A stretch of 64,000 nt of DNA from Alkalicoccobacillus gibsonii (GTDB lineage Bacteria; Bacillota; Bacilli; Bacillales; Bacillaceae_D): positions 124,001 through 188,000 of the forward strand of contig NZ_JAEUZA010000005.1 of the NCBI RefSeq assembly GCF_016798245.1, in the 5' to 3' direction. The translations under genes and the position numbers were made by a program. Positions 8,029-17,046 of the stretch are shown here, one piece after another. Under the pieces are notes generated by a model. The model saw nothing but the letters and a program-made list of their open reading frames with translations, was not told where the DNA came from and ran no database searches. The first letter of the stretch is position 1; every line of letters starts with the position of its first letter.

Positions 8029-8325
8029 ATGAACATTACATTACTCGTATTTTTTCACTCGATTGATGACGCAAAGCAGGAGCTTATGAGCAAAACGTAT
8101 CAATCAGACATCCGCCCGGTGGTCGGCGACATCATTCACGATCCCGGCTTCCACCCAAAATTTCATAACGGATATGAAGTGGCGAAGGTGACCATTGATT
8201 ATTCTACTAATGAATGTCTTGCATCGCTGTCGCCATTGGTTGTGGAGCTGCATGAGATTTCATTTGATGAATACCAGGAGCATTTAGCTGAGCATGGGTG
8301 GAAGTCGGTTGAGCGGGAGAAATAG
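8029..8325 (+). CDS. Hypothetical protein following osmC-like gene
   Basis: A 98-residue soluble protein with no recognised family. It starts with a beta-strand-like MNITLLVFF and contains paired His/Pro motifs (HDPGFHPKFH). ATG 8029 is preferred over 8023 because GAGGAGG then has 9-nt spacing. Co-transcription with the OsmC gene is likely. Function unknown. Confidence 0.6.
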   Translation: MNITLLVFFHSIDDAKQELMSKTYQSDIRPVVGDIIHDPGFHPKFHNGYEVAKVTIDYSTNECLASLSPLVVELHEISFDEYQEHLAEHGWKSVEREK

Positions 8326-8403
8326 GCGTGGGGACACGATGTGGGTTTTGCGCATTCTCAACGTTTTTGAGCATCGACTGACCGGACCGAGCTTCTCCCA
8401 AAA

Positions 8404-8649
8404 TTACTCTCGGCTTTCCAATTTCTTTTTCATCAACAGTCGCTGCCTCTCTCTCATTTCTTCAAACTTTAATTCTTTAAGCTCAACGACCTCTAACCAA
8501 ATCATATATAGTAATGTAATTGGGGTACAAATGATAAAACTGACTGCTAAGGTCGTCACGATGTTTCCGATTAGACCGAAATAAGTAAAGATCACCTGTA
8601 AAAGCGTAAAGATCGTGACAGCGACGATTCCATATATCACGTATAACAT
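8404..8649 (-). CDS. Small two-helix membrane protein
   Basis: An 81-residue protein with two membrane helices (about 2-27 and 32-55) and a charged, probably coiled-coil cytoplasmic tail rich in Glu, Lys and Arg (ELKFEEMRERQRLLMKKK). ATG 8649 follows GGGGAG at 8-nt spacing. A longer frame to 8670 has only a weak TTG. No function can be assigned. Confidence 0.6.
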   Translation of the reverse strand: MLYVIYGIVAVTIFTLLQVIFTYFGLIGNIVTTLAVSFIICTPITLLYMIWLEVVELKELKFEEMRERQRLLMKKKLESRE

Positions 8650-8718
8650 GGCTCTTACTCCCCTCATCAACTTATGTTACTTCTTATTCCACAGCAAACG
8701 ATTTATTCCTCTTCCACC

Positions 8719-8752
8719 AAAAAACAGCGCACCCTCAATTTAGGCACGCTGT
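8719..8752 (-). terminator. Intrinsic terminator of the dus gene
   Basis: Read on the minus strand, ACAGCGTGCC and GGTGCGCTGT form a 10-bp stem with two G-U pairs, followed by a T run. The wobble pairs exist only in the minus-strand RNA, so this is directional. Confidence 0.75.
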
Positions 8753-8757
8753 CTCAA

Positions 8758-9741
8758 TTAATCCTGTAATACTTCCTTCTGTTCTTCTACTTTAAATGCA
8801 TCCAACAATGCACGAACTTCATCCGTAGACTTCGCATTCATAAGCTGATTTCTCAGCTCTCCCGCTCCGCGGAAATCACGAACGTAAATTTTAAAGAAGC
8901 GATGTAGCGGCTTGAATGCACGTGATTCAATTTCATGATACTGATCATGAAGATCTAGCTGCATTCTTAAAAGTCCTAGTAATTCCTCGCTTGTATGCTC
9001 TTTTGGTTCTTTTTCAAACGCATATGGGTTAGTGAAGATACCACGCCCAATCATGACACCATCAACACCGTACTTCTCAACAAGCTCCATCCCCACTTGA
9101 CGGTTCGGTATGTCCCCATTGATTGTTAACAACGTGTCAGGCGCAATCTCGTCACGAAGCTTTTTAATTTCAGGAATTAGCTCCCAGTGCGCATCCACCT
9201 TACTCATCTCTTTACGCGTACGAAGATGGATAGACAGGTTCGCAATGTCTTGTTTTAAGACATGAGTTAACCAGTCACGCCACTCATCCACATACGTATA
9301 ACCAATTCTTGTTTTTACGCTGACAGGTAGACCACCGGCTTTAGCCGCTTGGATCAACTCTGCTGCTACCTCAGGACGACGGATAAGGCCACTACCCTTT
9401 CCGTTTCCAGCGACATTCGCCACTGGGCATCCCATGTTTAAGTCGATTCCTTTGAAGCCCATCTCAGCCATACCGATACTCATCTGCTTAAAGTATTCAG
9501 GCTTGTCTCCCCAAATGTGCGCAACAATCGGCTGCTCATCTTCGGTAAAGGTCAAACGCCCGCGAACACTCTGCTTCCCGTCTGGATGACAGTAGCTCTC
9601 AGAGTTCGTGAACTCCGTAAAATACACATCTGGAGCAGCGGCCTGTGCGACAACATGACGGAACACAACATCCGTCACATCCTCCATCGGTGCTAATATA
9701 AAAAATGGCCGTGGTAAGTCACGCCAGAAATTTGTACTCAT
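8758..9741 (-). CDS. tRNA-dihydrouridine synthase
   Basis: A 327-residue FMN-dependent tRNA-dihydrouridine synthase, which reduces uridines in the tRNA D-loop with NADPH. The TIM-barrel start LAPMEDVTD (about 16-24), the catalytic Cys in [10 protein letters not shown] (about 105), the lysine in VSVKTRIG and the FMN phosphate region INGDIP...[12 protein letters not shown] are visible. The C-terminal helical domain (about 255-327) completes the usual length. It resembles the longer YfjN-like Bacillus Dus rather than the DusB type next to lysS. It is followed by a directional terminator. Confidence 0.93.
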   Translation of the reverse strand: MSTNFWRDLPRPFFILAPMEDVTDVVFRHVVAQAAAPDVYFTEFTNSESYCHPDGKQSVRGRLTFTEDEQPIVAHIWGDKPEYFKQMSIGMAEMGFKGIDLNMGCPVANVAGNGKGSGLIRRPEVAAELIQAAKAGGLPVSVKTRIGYTYVDEWRDWLTHVLKQDIANLSIHLRTRKEMSKVDAHWELIPEIKKLRDEIAPDTLLTINGDIPNRQVGMELVEKYGVDGVMIGRGIFTNPYAFEKEPKEHTSEELLGLLRMQLDLHDQYHEIESRAFKPLHRFFKIYVRDFRGAGELRNQLMNAKSTDEVRALLDAFKVEEQKEVLQD

Positions 9742-9859
9742 TGATTCATTCAGATCCTTTCATCTATGAAGCTGTGCATCAATCGATTGTATCAAACTCT
9801 CATAATCCTATCACAAAGCGGGTTTCACTAAAAGAACCCCGAATTCGATTTTACCGAAA

Positions 9860-10306
9860 TCAGGGTGTGTCTCGCAAGTGTTTTTTAGATAGTGAAGGTT
9901 CTGTATGTTTACTTGTGTTCAATTCAAGAATTTTACGAACGACCTCTCTAGGCCTCACGTCTAATTCAGGTAAGTCATCTATAGGGATCCATAAAGGTAC
10001 ATACCGACCTTTTTCCTCTACCTTACTTATGTATTCAAGTCCACATCCTGTACCAAAAGTACCTGAAACAACCTCTGCTAAGTAAAAGTACTGAGTTCCC
10101 TGCCACTCAACAGTTTCTACAAGTTCTTTAATACGCACCTCTAAACCTAGCTCCTCAAATGCTTCTCTTACCGCAGCTACCTCTGGAGTTTCCTGTTCTT
10201 CAATTCCACCACCTGGAAACACATAGTAAGTACTTGGTCCTTTTATTCGTTTAATAAGAGCAACCTTGTGATCTTTCATGAGAACAATTGATCCACGATC
10301 TCTCAT
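9860..10306 (-). CDS. NUDIX hydrolase
   Basis: A 148-residue NUDIX protein. The box runs from GGGIEEQETPEVAAVREAFE through ELGL (about 32-55) and fits GX5EX7REUXEEXGU, so the metal-binding glutamates are intact. It should hydrolyse a nucleoside diphosphate linked to another group; the substrate is unknown. The ATG overlaps the stop of the kinase-like gene upstream by 4 nt (10303-10306), which couples their translation. Confidence 0.88.
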   Translation of the reverse strand: MRDRGSIVLMKDHKVALIKRIKGPSTYYVFPGGGIEEQETPEVAAVREAFEELGLEVRIKELVETVEWQGTQYFYLAEVVSGTFGTGCGLEYISKVEEKGRYVPLWIPIDDLPELDVRPREVVRKILELNTSKHTEPSLSKKHLRDTP

Positions 10307-10830
10307 TGCCTCAGCTCCATTTTAATAAAATTCTTCAAATCAACATTATTTTTACATATAACTACCTTATCTCCATAATGATCTAATAGCTTTAATATCT
10401 CAGGCTTACTCTTGTTCTCAAAATAAGCGTTCCACTTAAACATGTTAATAAACATCTTAAAGGTTGGAGTATAATTGGCTTTCTCAATTCCTACTATTTG
10501 ACGAATAAATCGTTTGATAATCCGATAATTCCTTTTCCCATAGGGTATGTCTAGAAATAAAATGAGGTCGGCCTGATCTAAACTGCCCTTGACCCATGTA
10601 TGATGAACACCTTCTATAATCCATTTATCAAATTTCACAATGTTGTATAGTTGTCCATCTCTCTCTTCCACATTTCTTCTTATGTCTCTACTCCCTTCTA
10701 CTCTTTCCCACACCATATTATCAAGTTCGTAATGTTGTATACCTGTTTGAATGGATAATTTCTTAGCAAAAGTTGTTTTGCCACTACCTACGGACCCAAT
10801 GATGTGAATTTTACTAGGAAGGTCTTTCAT
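10303..10830 (-). CDS. P-loop AAA/adenylate-kinase-like (topology-modulation type) protein
   Basis: A 175-residue P-loop protein. The Walker A sequence GSVGSGKTTFAKKL (about 11-24), the LID-like RNYRIIKRFIRQ and the DLILFLDIPYGKR strand match the FlaR/topology-modulation group of small kinases. ATG 10830 is chosen because AGGAGG precedes it closely; the frame to 10869 runs into the upstream terminator hairpin. It is coupled to the NUDIX gene. The pair may act in nucleotide or cofactor metabolism; this is inference. Confidence 0.78.
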   Translation of the reverse strand: MKDLPSKIHIIGSVGSGKTTFAKKLSIQTGIQHYELDNMVWERVEGSRDIRRNVEERDGQLYNIVKFDKWIIEGVHHTWVKGSLDQADLILFLDIPYGKRNYRIIKRFIRQIVGIEKANYTPTFKMFINMFKWNAYFENKSKPEILKLLDHYGDKVVICKNNVDLKNFIKMELRQ

Positions 10831-10865
10831 ATAATCCTCCTCTTGTTCTTTTTGTATTAAAAATA

Positions 10866-10895
10866 CCACTCCGGAAACTTAAAGGAGTGGCATTC
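10866..10895 (-). terminator. Intrinsic terminator of rlmCD
   Basis: CCACTCC (10866-10872) and GGAGTGG (10884-10890) form a perfect 7-bp stem, followed on the minus strand by TATTTTTA. It separates rlmCD from the kinase/NUDIX pair. Confidence 0.65.
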
Positions 10896-10922
10896 TTGAT
10901 ACACTTTTTTTACTTCTATTCT

Positions 10923-12299
10923 CTAGTTCGCCAACTCCATCTCCACCACACACTCCACATGCGTACTCTGCGGAAACATGTCCACCGGCTGCACTTTCTT
11001 TGTCTTATATCCACCTTCTTCAAGCACCTTCAGATCTCGTGCTAGTGTGGCAGGATTACAGCTCACATAGACAATTCGCTCTGGCTTCATTTGAAGCATG
11101 GTGTTGAGTAGCTTTTCGTCACAGCCTTTTCGTGGTGGGTCGACAACCATGACGTCTGGGCGGATGCCTTGGGCTGCCCACCATGGGATGACATTTTCGG
11201 CTTCGCCTACTGCGAAGTCGGTGTTTGTAAATCCGTTTAGTTCGGCGTTGCGCTTCGCATCGCTGATGGCTTCGGGAACAATTTCGACTCCATAGACATG
11301 TTTTGCTTGCTGGGCTAAGAACAGCGAGATGGTTCCGATGCCGCAGTATGCGTCGATCACGGTTTCTGAGCCAGTCAGGTTTGCGAACTCTAAGGTTTTA
11401 TCGTATAAAACTTTGGTTTGCTCCGGGTTGACCTGATAAAAGGATCTGGCAGAGATCGCGAATTTAATATCCCCGATGGAGTCATAGATGTACTCTTCGC
11501 CCCAGAGAACTTTGGTTTTATCTCCAAAAATAACGTTTGTGCGTTTTGGATTGATGTTTTGAACAATCGACTTTACTGATGGAAAAGCTGAACGAATTTC
11601 TTCGATTAGGTTCTTTTTGTTTGGTAGAGCTTCATCGCGAGTAACGAAAACTACCATTAATTCGCCACTTTGACGACCATACCGAACAACCACATGTCTT
11701 AATGTGCCACGGTGTTTGTCTTCATCATATCCACGGATCCCATACTGGTTAGCTAGCTCTTTCACCTTTTGTACGATCTCATCGTTATGTTTGTTTTGAA
11801 TGATACATTCTTCCATATCAACGATGCGATGGCTTCGTTCCTGGTAAAATCCTGCAATGACTTCTCCGTCACGTTCGCCGACTGGTACTTGTGATTTGTT
11901 GCGATAGCGCCAAGGCTCGTCCATTCCGAGTGTTGGAAGAACAGGAACGTCGGTAATTCCTCCTAATCGTTCTAAGGCATCCTGTACTTGCTTTTGCTTA
12001 TAGCGCAGCTGACCAGCGTAGGTCATATGCTGCAGCTGACAGCCTCCACATTGGTCATAGATCGGACAGGGTGCCTCTGTCCGGTCAGGGCTTGGTTTAT
12101 GAATCTTCATCAAACGTGCAAATCCATAGCCTTTACTTGTTTTTGTCACCTTCACTTCACAGGTTTCACCGGGCAGTGCTTTTGGGATGAACAATGTGTA
12201 GCCTTCATGCTTTGCAACCCCTGCTCCTTGGTGACTTAAGTCAGTGATTGTGACATCAAGTGTTTGATTCTTTTGTACGGGTGGTGTGATTTTACTCAT
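10923..12299 (-). CDS. rlmCD: 23S rRNA (uracil-5)-methyltransferase RlmCD
   Basis: A 458-residue RumA/TrmA-family methyltransferase that makes m5U in 23S rRNA with S-adenosylmethionine. An N-terminal TRAM domain (about 1-70) is followed by the 4Fe-4S ligands ([10 protein letters not shown] and MEECIIQ), the SAM-binding motif [15 protein letters not shown], the base-binding DPPRKGCDE and the catalytic Cys in [13 protein letters not shown]. In B. subtilis the one enzyme (YefA/RlmCD) modifies both U747 and U1939. It lies beside dgkB there, whereas here about 32 kb separates them. Own terminator downstream. Confidence 0.95.
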   Translation of the reverse strand: MSKITPPVQKNQTLDVTITDLSHQGAGVAKHEGYTLFIPKALPGETCEVKVTKTSKGYGFARLMKIHKPSPDRTEAPCPIYDQCGGCQLQHMTYAGQLRYKQKQVQDALERLGGITDVPVLPTLGMDEPWRYRNKSQVPVGERDGEVIAGFYQERSHRIVDMEECIIQNKHNDEIVQKVKELANQYGIRGYDEDKHRGTLRHVVVRYGRQSGELMVVFVTRDEALPNKKNLIEEIRSAFPSVKSIVQNINPKRTNVIFGDKTKVLWGEEYIYDSIGDIKFAISARSFYQVNPEQTKVLYDKTLEFANLTGSETVIDAYCGIGTISLFLAQQAKHVYGVEIVPEAISDAKRNAELNGFTNTDFAVGEAENVIPWWAAQGIRPDVMVVDPPRKGCDEKLLNTMLQMKPERIVYVSCNPATLARDLKVLEEGGYKTKKVQPVDMFPQSTHVECVVEMELAN

Positions 12300-12400
12300 C
12301 TATGTTAATTCCTTTGCTTCTAAATTTGATCGTATCGTTATTTTAGCATGAATGGAAATCCGTTGATATAGCATCGGTTTTCATTTCATTAATCGGAAAC

Positions 12401-12613
12401 TTATGGATTTTTAAGAAGTTTCCTTTTTGAAAGCTTCTTCATTTCGACAGTACCTACAATACTACTTATCATGCCTATAACAATACTAGTCGTCACTACT
12501 TTAACCACATAATAAATCCCTGTTCCAGAAATACAATCGATAATGATGAAATTTCGTATGGTTGAACCTTCTATACTGTAAAACACGGTTTGATCCTTGC
12601 TGCTTTTTGACAT
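12401..12613 (-). CDS. Small hypothetical membrane protein
   Basis: A 70-residue protein with a long hydrophobic stretch (about 20-57: IIIDCISGTGIYYVVKVVTT then SIVIGMISSIVGTV) and a basic C-terminus (KKLSKRKLLKN). AGGAGG lies 7 nt before ATG 12613. No family recognised; the strong ribosome site supports it being real. Confidence 0.5.
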   Translation of the reverse strand: MSKSSKDQTVFYSIEGSTIRNFIIIDCISGTGIYYVVKVVTTSIVIGMISSIVGTVEMKKLSKRKLLKNP

Positions 12614-12730
12614 CATTCCCCCTCCTTCCCACTATGGTATGTCGATGTAATTTGTCCAATAACAACCGATTTTGACATCAATTCATATAAGTCTAGCAAC
12701 TTTACAAAGCTCTTCTTTTTATGTATGATC

Positions 12731-12759
12731 TGATACACAGACCGATCAGTCGGTATAAT
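12731..12759 (+). promoter_or_regulatory. Promoter and TetR-type operator O1
   Basis: The 15-bp sequence GACCGATCAGTCGGT (12740-12754) has arms ACCGA/TCGGT and ends at a -10 box TATAAT (12754-12759), with a weak -35 (TGATAC, 12731-12736). The identical 15-mer recurs at 13449. Position over the spacer fits repression by the TetR protein encoded at 14799; the link is inferred. Confidence 0.65.
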
Positions 12760-12777
12760 ATAAAAAGGGTGATTAAA

Positions 12778-13428
12778 GTGACTAAAACAAAAAAGAACCT
12801 ACTTGTTTTTCTGGAGAAACATCATTACAACCCCCTTGTGATGAAAAAAGCAGAAAAACTAGCTATGGCGTTTAATACAACGATAGATATTGTGATCATG
12901 TTTGATGTATATGAGGAAGATCAAGAAGACGAATTACAATTTATTAAAAGCGACTTAGAAAGCTTCTCAACTACTAGTCAATTGACTAAGAATATTTGGT
13001 TTGAAGAGTTAAGGAGTGAGTCTGATTATTTAAAGATCTTGAAGGAGAAATACAAGCTTAAAGCGTACTCACAATTACTTTCGGTAAACGAGGAAGAACA
13101 TTTTCTAGATACCATGATTCATAGTTCTATGAGTCAAATGGTTCAAAAGCATTTTCCAGAAAGTGATTTGCATCTTCTTTCTATTAATCTATTACTATTC
13201 AAGAAAGACGAATTTGAATCTGGAAAATTTGCTTATTTGAATGAAGAGGTCAATGGTGATCTTACTTTAGTTTGTACTCATGAACCTAATGAGAATTCTG
13301 GACTCTATTTTAGAAGACTTTCAACTGATTTTGAGAACGGACTATTCCTAACCTCAATTAAAAATGGAACCGAGATTTATAAAATAGTCGATCGCGTCGC
13401 TATTGAGAAAATAAAGCTTGAACTATAA
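12778..13428 (+). CDS. Hypothetical protein with USP-like N-terminal part
   Basis: A 216-residue soluble protein. The first 45 residues (NLLVFLEKHHYNP then KAEKLAMAFNTTIDIVIMFD) look like the nucleotide-binding fold of universal stress proteins; the acidic remainder is not recognised. GTG 12778 is preferred over the ATG at 12721, because AAGGGTGA precedes it and the ATG would place the operator inside the gene. It lies between two identical TetR-type operators and ahead of an MFS exporter, so it is probably co-regulated with drug or metabolite efflux. Confidence 0.6.
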   Translation: MTKTKKNLLVFLEKHHYNPLVMKKAEKLAMAFNTTIDIVIMFDVYEEDQEDELQFIKSDLESFSTTSQLTKNIWFEELRSESDYLKILKEKYKLKAYSQLLSVNEEEHFLDTMIHSSMSQMVQKHFPESDLHLLSINLLLFKKDEFESGKFAYLNEEVNGDLTLVCTHEPNENSGLYFRRLSTDFENGLFLTSIKNGTEIYKIVDRVAIEKIKLEL

Positions 13429-13448
13429 AATAAAATATACACCATATA

Positions 13449-13463
13449 GACCGATCAGTCGGT
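13449..13463 (+). promoter_or_regulatory. TetR-type operator O2
   Basis: This is an exact second copy of GACCGATCAGTCGGT, 23 bp before the MFS start codon and just after the USP-like gene. No clear promoter is visible around it, so it may act as a roadblock or second looping site for the local TetR repressor. Confidence 0.6.
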
Positions 13464-13485
13464 TTATTTTGAAAGGAATATTGAT

Positions 13486-14703
13486 ATGGAAACAAATACA
13501 AACCAGTCACTATTTAAAAATAGAACCTATGTATTAATCCTCTTGGCAGGGATTTTTGCGGTTATGGGCTTTAGCATGTTCTTAACAACAACCACATGGT
13601 ATGTCGTCACCGAGCTGAACATGCCAAGTATGTTAGGCATTGTGTTAATAGCAGCAACTGTTCCAAGGTTAATTATGATTACGTATGGCGGAGTGCTAGC
13701 AGATCAATATAAGAAAACAACAATTATGTTTAGCACAAACTTAATTCAAGCCATTCTTATGTTCGTTATCTACTTGTTGATTGCGAATGATTCTATGACG
13801 TTATCCTTGTTGCTTGTTCTGGCTGCCTTATTTGGTATGCTAGATGCGTTTTTTGGCCCTGCCAGCTCCTCGATGGTACCTAAGATTGTTCCGAAGAGTC
13901 AGTTGCAACAAGCGAATGCGTACTTTCAAGGTGTTGATCAGGTTGCTTTTATCATTGGTCCCATCCTTGCTGGAGTCATAATGGAAACACGAGGCGTTTC
14001 CGATAGTTACTTTGTAGCAACGGTATTAATACTTGTTTCAGCTATTTTTGTCTTTCCACCATTAATTAAAGAAAAAGCTGTTGAATGGAGTCAGAAACAG
14101 AGTCCACTTAAAGAGTTAAAAGAAGGATTTCATTTTGTACGCTCTTCGGGATTTTTGGTAACTGGAATTCTTGTATTAGTCGTTTTAAATTTCTTTGTTT
14201 TTGGATCGTTGCATATTGCGATTCCATTACTAGTGGATGTACACGGTGGAAGCCCAATCAACTTAAGTTATATGGAAGTCAGCTTAGGTGTGGGTATGGT
14301 AGTAGGTACTCTCATACTGAGCTTTATAAAATTAAAAAGAAAAGGTTTTACTTCACTCATTGGTTTATTCTCTACCCTCATTTTCTTTTTGATATTTAGT
14401 ATGCTTCCAAACTTAACGTTACTAACAATCCTCCTGTTTGTTATTGGTTTCTCAATGGCTTTTGTATTCATTCCTGTCTTTACACTTGCACAGGAAAATA
14501 CTCAAGAACACTTAATGGGTAGAGTGATGAGCCTCATCTTTTTAGCGATGAATGGTTTTGATCCTATTGCCTATGGAATGGTGAGTGGTTTTGTGGCTAC
14601 AGGACTCAACATACAGATCGTTCTCCTGGTGTCTAGTATCATTGGCCTTACTGCTACCGCCATTATTTACTGGAGAGGCAAAGAGTTTAAGCATATTAGT
14701 TAG
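13486..14703 (+). CDS. MFS efflux transporter
   Basis: A 405-residue major facilitator protein with about 12 membrane helices. The motif-A-like loop GGVLADQYKKTTIM (about 67-80) after helix 2 and the repeated half after the central loop (about 190-215) are visible. The layout resembles the MFS_3/EntS-like exporters that expel macrolides or siderophores. It is flanked by TetR-type operators and followed by the tetR gene, as in inducible drug efflux. The substrate is unknown. Confidence 0.87.
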   Translation: METNTNQSLFKNRTYVLILLAGIFAVMGFSMFLTTTTWYVVTELNMPSMLGIVLIAATVPRLIMITYGGVLADQYKKTTIMFSTNLIQAILMFVIYLLIANDSMTLSLLLVLAALFGMLDAFFGPASSSMVPKIVPKSQLQQANAYFQGVDQVAFIIGPILAGVIMETRGVSDSYFVATVLILVSAIFVFPPLIKEKAVEWSQKQSPLKELKEGFHFVRSSGFLVTGILVLVVLNFFVFGSLHIAIPLLVDVHGGSPINLSYMEVSLGVGMVVGTLILSFIKLKRKGFTSLIGLFSTLIFFLIFSMLPNLTLLTILLFVIGFSMAFVFIPVFTLAQENTQEHLMGRVMSLIFLAMNGFDPIAYGMVSGFVATGLNIQIVLLVSSIIGLTATAIIYWRGKEFKHIS

Positions 14704-14731
14704 CTAACAACAAGCTATGTCTAGTTATAGG

Positions 14732-14763
14732 CAGCCACATTTGATACGATAAGAATGTGGCTG
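14732..14763 (+). terminator. Hairpin after the MFS gene
   Basis: CAGCCACATT and AATGTGGCTG form a perfect 10-bp stem (14732-14741, 14754-14763). The U run after it is weak (TTAGTAAAT), so it may only partly terminate before the tetR gene. Confidence 0.5.
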
Positions 14764-14798
14764 TTAGTAAATGGACAAAAGCGAGGGACTGAGGTTAG

Positions 14799-15374
14799 GT
14801 GGACAAAAAGGTAAATTTGAAAGATAACATTATTTTAGCTGCTCGAGAGCTTTTTAACGCAAAAGGGTATTCTGAGACCTCTATGAGTGAAATAATAAAA
14901 AAAGCAAATACAAGTAAAGGCAACCTTTACTACCATTTTGAAAGTAAAGAGACTCTCTACCTCTCTATATTGGAAGAGGATTTGAATAAATGGCTAATGG
15001 ATTGGCAGAAATACAACAAATCACAAGAGAAAAATAGTTTATATACATTCGCTAAGTTCTTTTCAACAAATAGTCTAAACAGTTTTTTCCATCAGGCAAC
15101 AGAAGAGTTCTATGCTAGTACATTTAACTCTGAACAAACAACTTCGAGAATGAAAAAGATTGATGAGGCTTATTTAAACTTCTACGTAGAAATAGTTAAG
15201 GACTGCCAAGAAACTAATTTGATTGACCAGAAGGAAGATCCAAAAGTCTTAGGTTTTATTTTAATGTCCCAGTTTGTGAGTATAAATTTTAAAGAATACT
15301 ACGGAAACGAGATCGACTCATATACTCTTCTTAGAAAAATGATTGATATTTTTCTAAACGGAGTTGGAACGTGA
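14799..15374 (+). CDS. TetR-family repressor
   Basis: A 191-residue TetR regulator. The helix-turn-helix (TSMSEIIKKANTSKGNLYYH, about 27-46) is typical. The C-terminal ligand domain is of the family's usual length. GTG 14799 follows GAGG. It is the obvious candidate to bind the two identical ACCGA-N4-TCGGT operators at 12740 and 13449 and to control the USP-like and MFS genes. The effector is unknown. Confidence 0.88.
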   Translation: MDKKVNLKDNIILAARELFNAKGYSETSMSEIIKKANTSKGNLYYHFESKETLYLSILEEDLNKWLMDWQKYNKSQEKNSLYTFAKFFSTNSLNSFFHQATEEFYASTFNSEQTTSRMKKIDEAYLNFYVEIVKDCQETNLIDQKEDPKVLGFILMSQFVSINFKEYYGNEIDSYTLLRKMIDIFLNGVGT

Positions 15375-15389
15375 GAATATCAATAGAAT

Positions 15390-15430
15390 AAAGAAGCAAT
15401 CGTGTATATAGCCTACACGATTGCTTCTTT
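15390..15430. terminator. Bidirectional terminator, 17-bp perfect stem
   Basis: AAAGAAGCAATCGTGTA (15390-15406) pairs perfectly with 15414-15430 across a 7-nt loop. It lies between the 3' ends of tetR (+) and the membrane protein at 15433 (-), with A/T-rich flanks on both sides. Confidence 0.8.
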
Positions 15431-15432
15431 AG

Positions 15433-15711
15433 TTATTTAGCAAAGCGTTTAAAAAGCGTGACAAACGTTGTTAGTAGCCCTACAAAGAATAGAATTGAAC
15501 CAATAACTATTATCTGCTGAATATGCATGGTTCTTCGCAGTTCCAACTCACTAAATTCAATACTTTCCTCAGGGAACTTGTTCATAAAACTGTTAATCCA
15601 ACTATCTGCCATCCCCATCCCTAGGCTGGTACTAGATAAAATGAGTATTAACCCTACAACCGTTAGAACCACACTACCAAACATAAAGTACTTAAATATT
15701 TCTTTATTCAT
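15433..15711 (-). CDS. Small two-helix membrane protein
   Basis: A 92-residue protein with membrane helices at about 7-29 and 66-86. The loop between is probably extracellular and contains MADSWINSFMNKFPEE. ATG 15711 follows GAGGGA at 7-nt spacing; the longer frame to 15792 runs into the upstream DinB gene. It starts 16 nt after that gene and is likely co-transcribed. Function unknown. Confidence 0.6.
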   Translation of the reverse strand: MNKEIFKYFMFGSVVLTVVGLILILSSTSLGMGMADSWINSFMNKFPEESIEFSELELRRTMHIQQIIVIGSILFFVGLLTTFVTLFKRFAK

Positions 15712-15727
15712 TCGTTCTCCCTCTTCC

Positions 15728-16246
15728 CTACCAACCCATTCGTTTCCGCAAAGAGGTGATATGAGCAATATGGTGATTGCCGTGCCAAGCATACATGCCG
15801 ATCGCAGCAGATAGCTTCACTTCACCACTCTCCGGATGGATAAAGGTTCGGTCAAGCGCCGCTGAATCCAAAGAGTGCAATAGCTTTGCCCATCGCTCGT
15901 GTAATGAATCAAGCAAATTCAATGACACTTCTATCGCAAGCTTTGAGTCAGGGAGCTCTGCCCATCTATCTTCAAAATAAGGGCGTATCGTTGGTTCTTC
16001 CTCAGTAAGTGCCCATTTAAACCGAATATAAGAGTTCATATGACTATCAGGGATATGATGGACAACCTGCCTTAGAGTCCATCCATCTGGGCGATACGGT
16101 GTATCAAGCTGAGTATCCGATAATCCTTCTACTGCCTTCCTAACGTTTATCGGAGCCATCTCAATCTCTTTAATCCAATGAGTAATCTGATCTAAATGTA
16201 TCACCGATGGTTCTGTAAACTGCCCAATTGGGTAACGAAGATCCAT
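15728..16246 (-). CDS. DinB/YfiT-family metal-dependent protein (putative bacillithiol transferase)
   Basis: A 172-residue four-helix DinB-fold protein of the YfiT type. The three metal-ligand His positions are in [10 protein letters not shown] (about 62-71) and HGNHHIAHI (about 155-163). Family members in Bacillus are metal-dependent hydrolases or bacillithiol S-transferases acting on toxic electrophiles. AGGAGG precedes the ATG. It forms a unit with the small membrane protein downstream. Confidence 0.85.
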   Translation of the reverse strand: MDLRYPIGQFTEPSVIHLDQITHWIKEIEMAPINVRKAVEGLSDTQLDTPYRPDGWTLRQVVHHIPDSHMNSYIRFKWALTEEEPTIRPYFEDRWAELPDSKLAIEVSLNLLDSLHERWAKLLHSLDSAALDRTFIHPESGEVKLSAAIGMYAWHGNHHIAHITSLRKRMGW

Positions 16247-16265
16247 ATGTTGTTCCTCCTCTTTC

Positions 16266-17027
16266 CTAAGCCTTTAACAGCTTTTCTCTTTCACTTTCAG
16301 TTAGTCTTGGACAGGTTTCGCAATAATCGTGACCAGTGGAAAGCTTAAATGCTAAGCAACAATGATTACGTAAATAAAAGGTCTCATTATCTGAGTACTT
16401 AAAATGGGTAAGTCGTTTATATTGATTTGGAATGAGTGAACTTTCATGAAGATGTTTTTCATCATGTAAAAGTACATTTACTTTATCATAGTTTAATTCG
16501 TTACTGTATCTCGTTTTTATTCTTAAGTAATAATTTAATACTTGATGCCACACCAGTGACCACATGATGTTCGTTTTACACCCTGTATATGTTGATACGG
16601 CATCTAAGATCTTTTCAACTTGAACAATTAAGTCCTGAAGAAAACTGCTGACCAAACGATCTCTTTCAGACAAACGTTTATAAATAAGAGGCTTAAGGTC
16701 ACTCTCATTTATTCTGTAGGTGAATTGAGCTTGCCTAATGATATTAAAGTGAATAGAGCTAGGTACTATAGGGAGTTTAAGATCATATAAACTAACTGAT
16801 ATCATGGCAGCGGTCACAAGGACCGAGAACCGTTTTGCAAATAAAGAACCAACTACAATTTTAGGAGGGTTATCTAAAAGAGATGATTGTGTATCTAGGA
16901 TCTCTTTTCGTTTGGCCGGGTCGACATAATCACTTAAGGTGTACGGATATGCCATTTCGGGATCGTGAGTAACAGATATATGAAACTGTTCAGATAAAAA
17001 TTGTTTCGTCTCATCAGGTAGTATCAT
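16266..17027 (-). CDS. FhuF-like ferric-siderophore reductase
   Basis: A 253-residue protein with a C-terminal Cys motif CC-x11-C-x2-C (NHCCLAFKL...YCETCP, about 224-240). This is the 2Fe-2S signature of the FhuF family, which reduces Fe(III) from siderophores in the cytosol. The E. coli motif is, from memory, CC-x10-CxxC, so the spacing here is one longer. ATG 17027 follows GGAGG; an upstream ATG at 17060 overlaps the binding-protein gene and lacks a site. It is cotranscribed with the Fur-controlled siderophore-binding protein, which fits a role in iron release. Confidence 0.78.
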   Translation of the reverse strand: MILPDETKQFLSEQFHISVTHDPEMAYPYTLSDYVDPAKRKEILDTQSSLLDNPPKIVVGSLFAKRFSVLVTAAMISVSLYDLKLPIVPSSIHFNIIRQAQFTYRINESDLKPLIYKRLSERDRLVSSFLQDLIVQVEKILDAVSTYTGCKTNIMWSLVWHQVLNYYLRIKTRYSNELNYDKVNVLLHDEKHLHESSLIPNQYKRLTHFKYSDNETFYLRNHCCLAFKLSTGHDYCETCPRLTESEREKLLKA

Positions 17028-17046
17028 TTTCGATAACCTCCGTGAA

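Noticed and set aside
9705-10085. A 126-residue plus-strand frame
   Set aside because: It is antisense to the dus start and most of the NUDIX gene, both of which have clear motifs.
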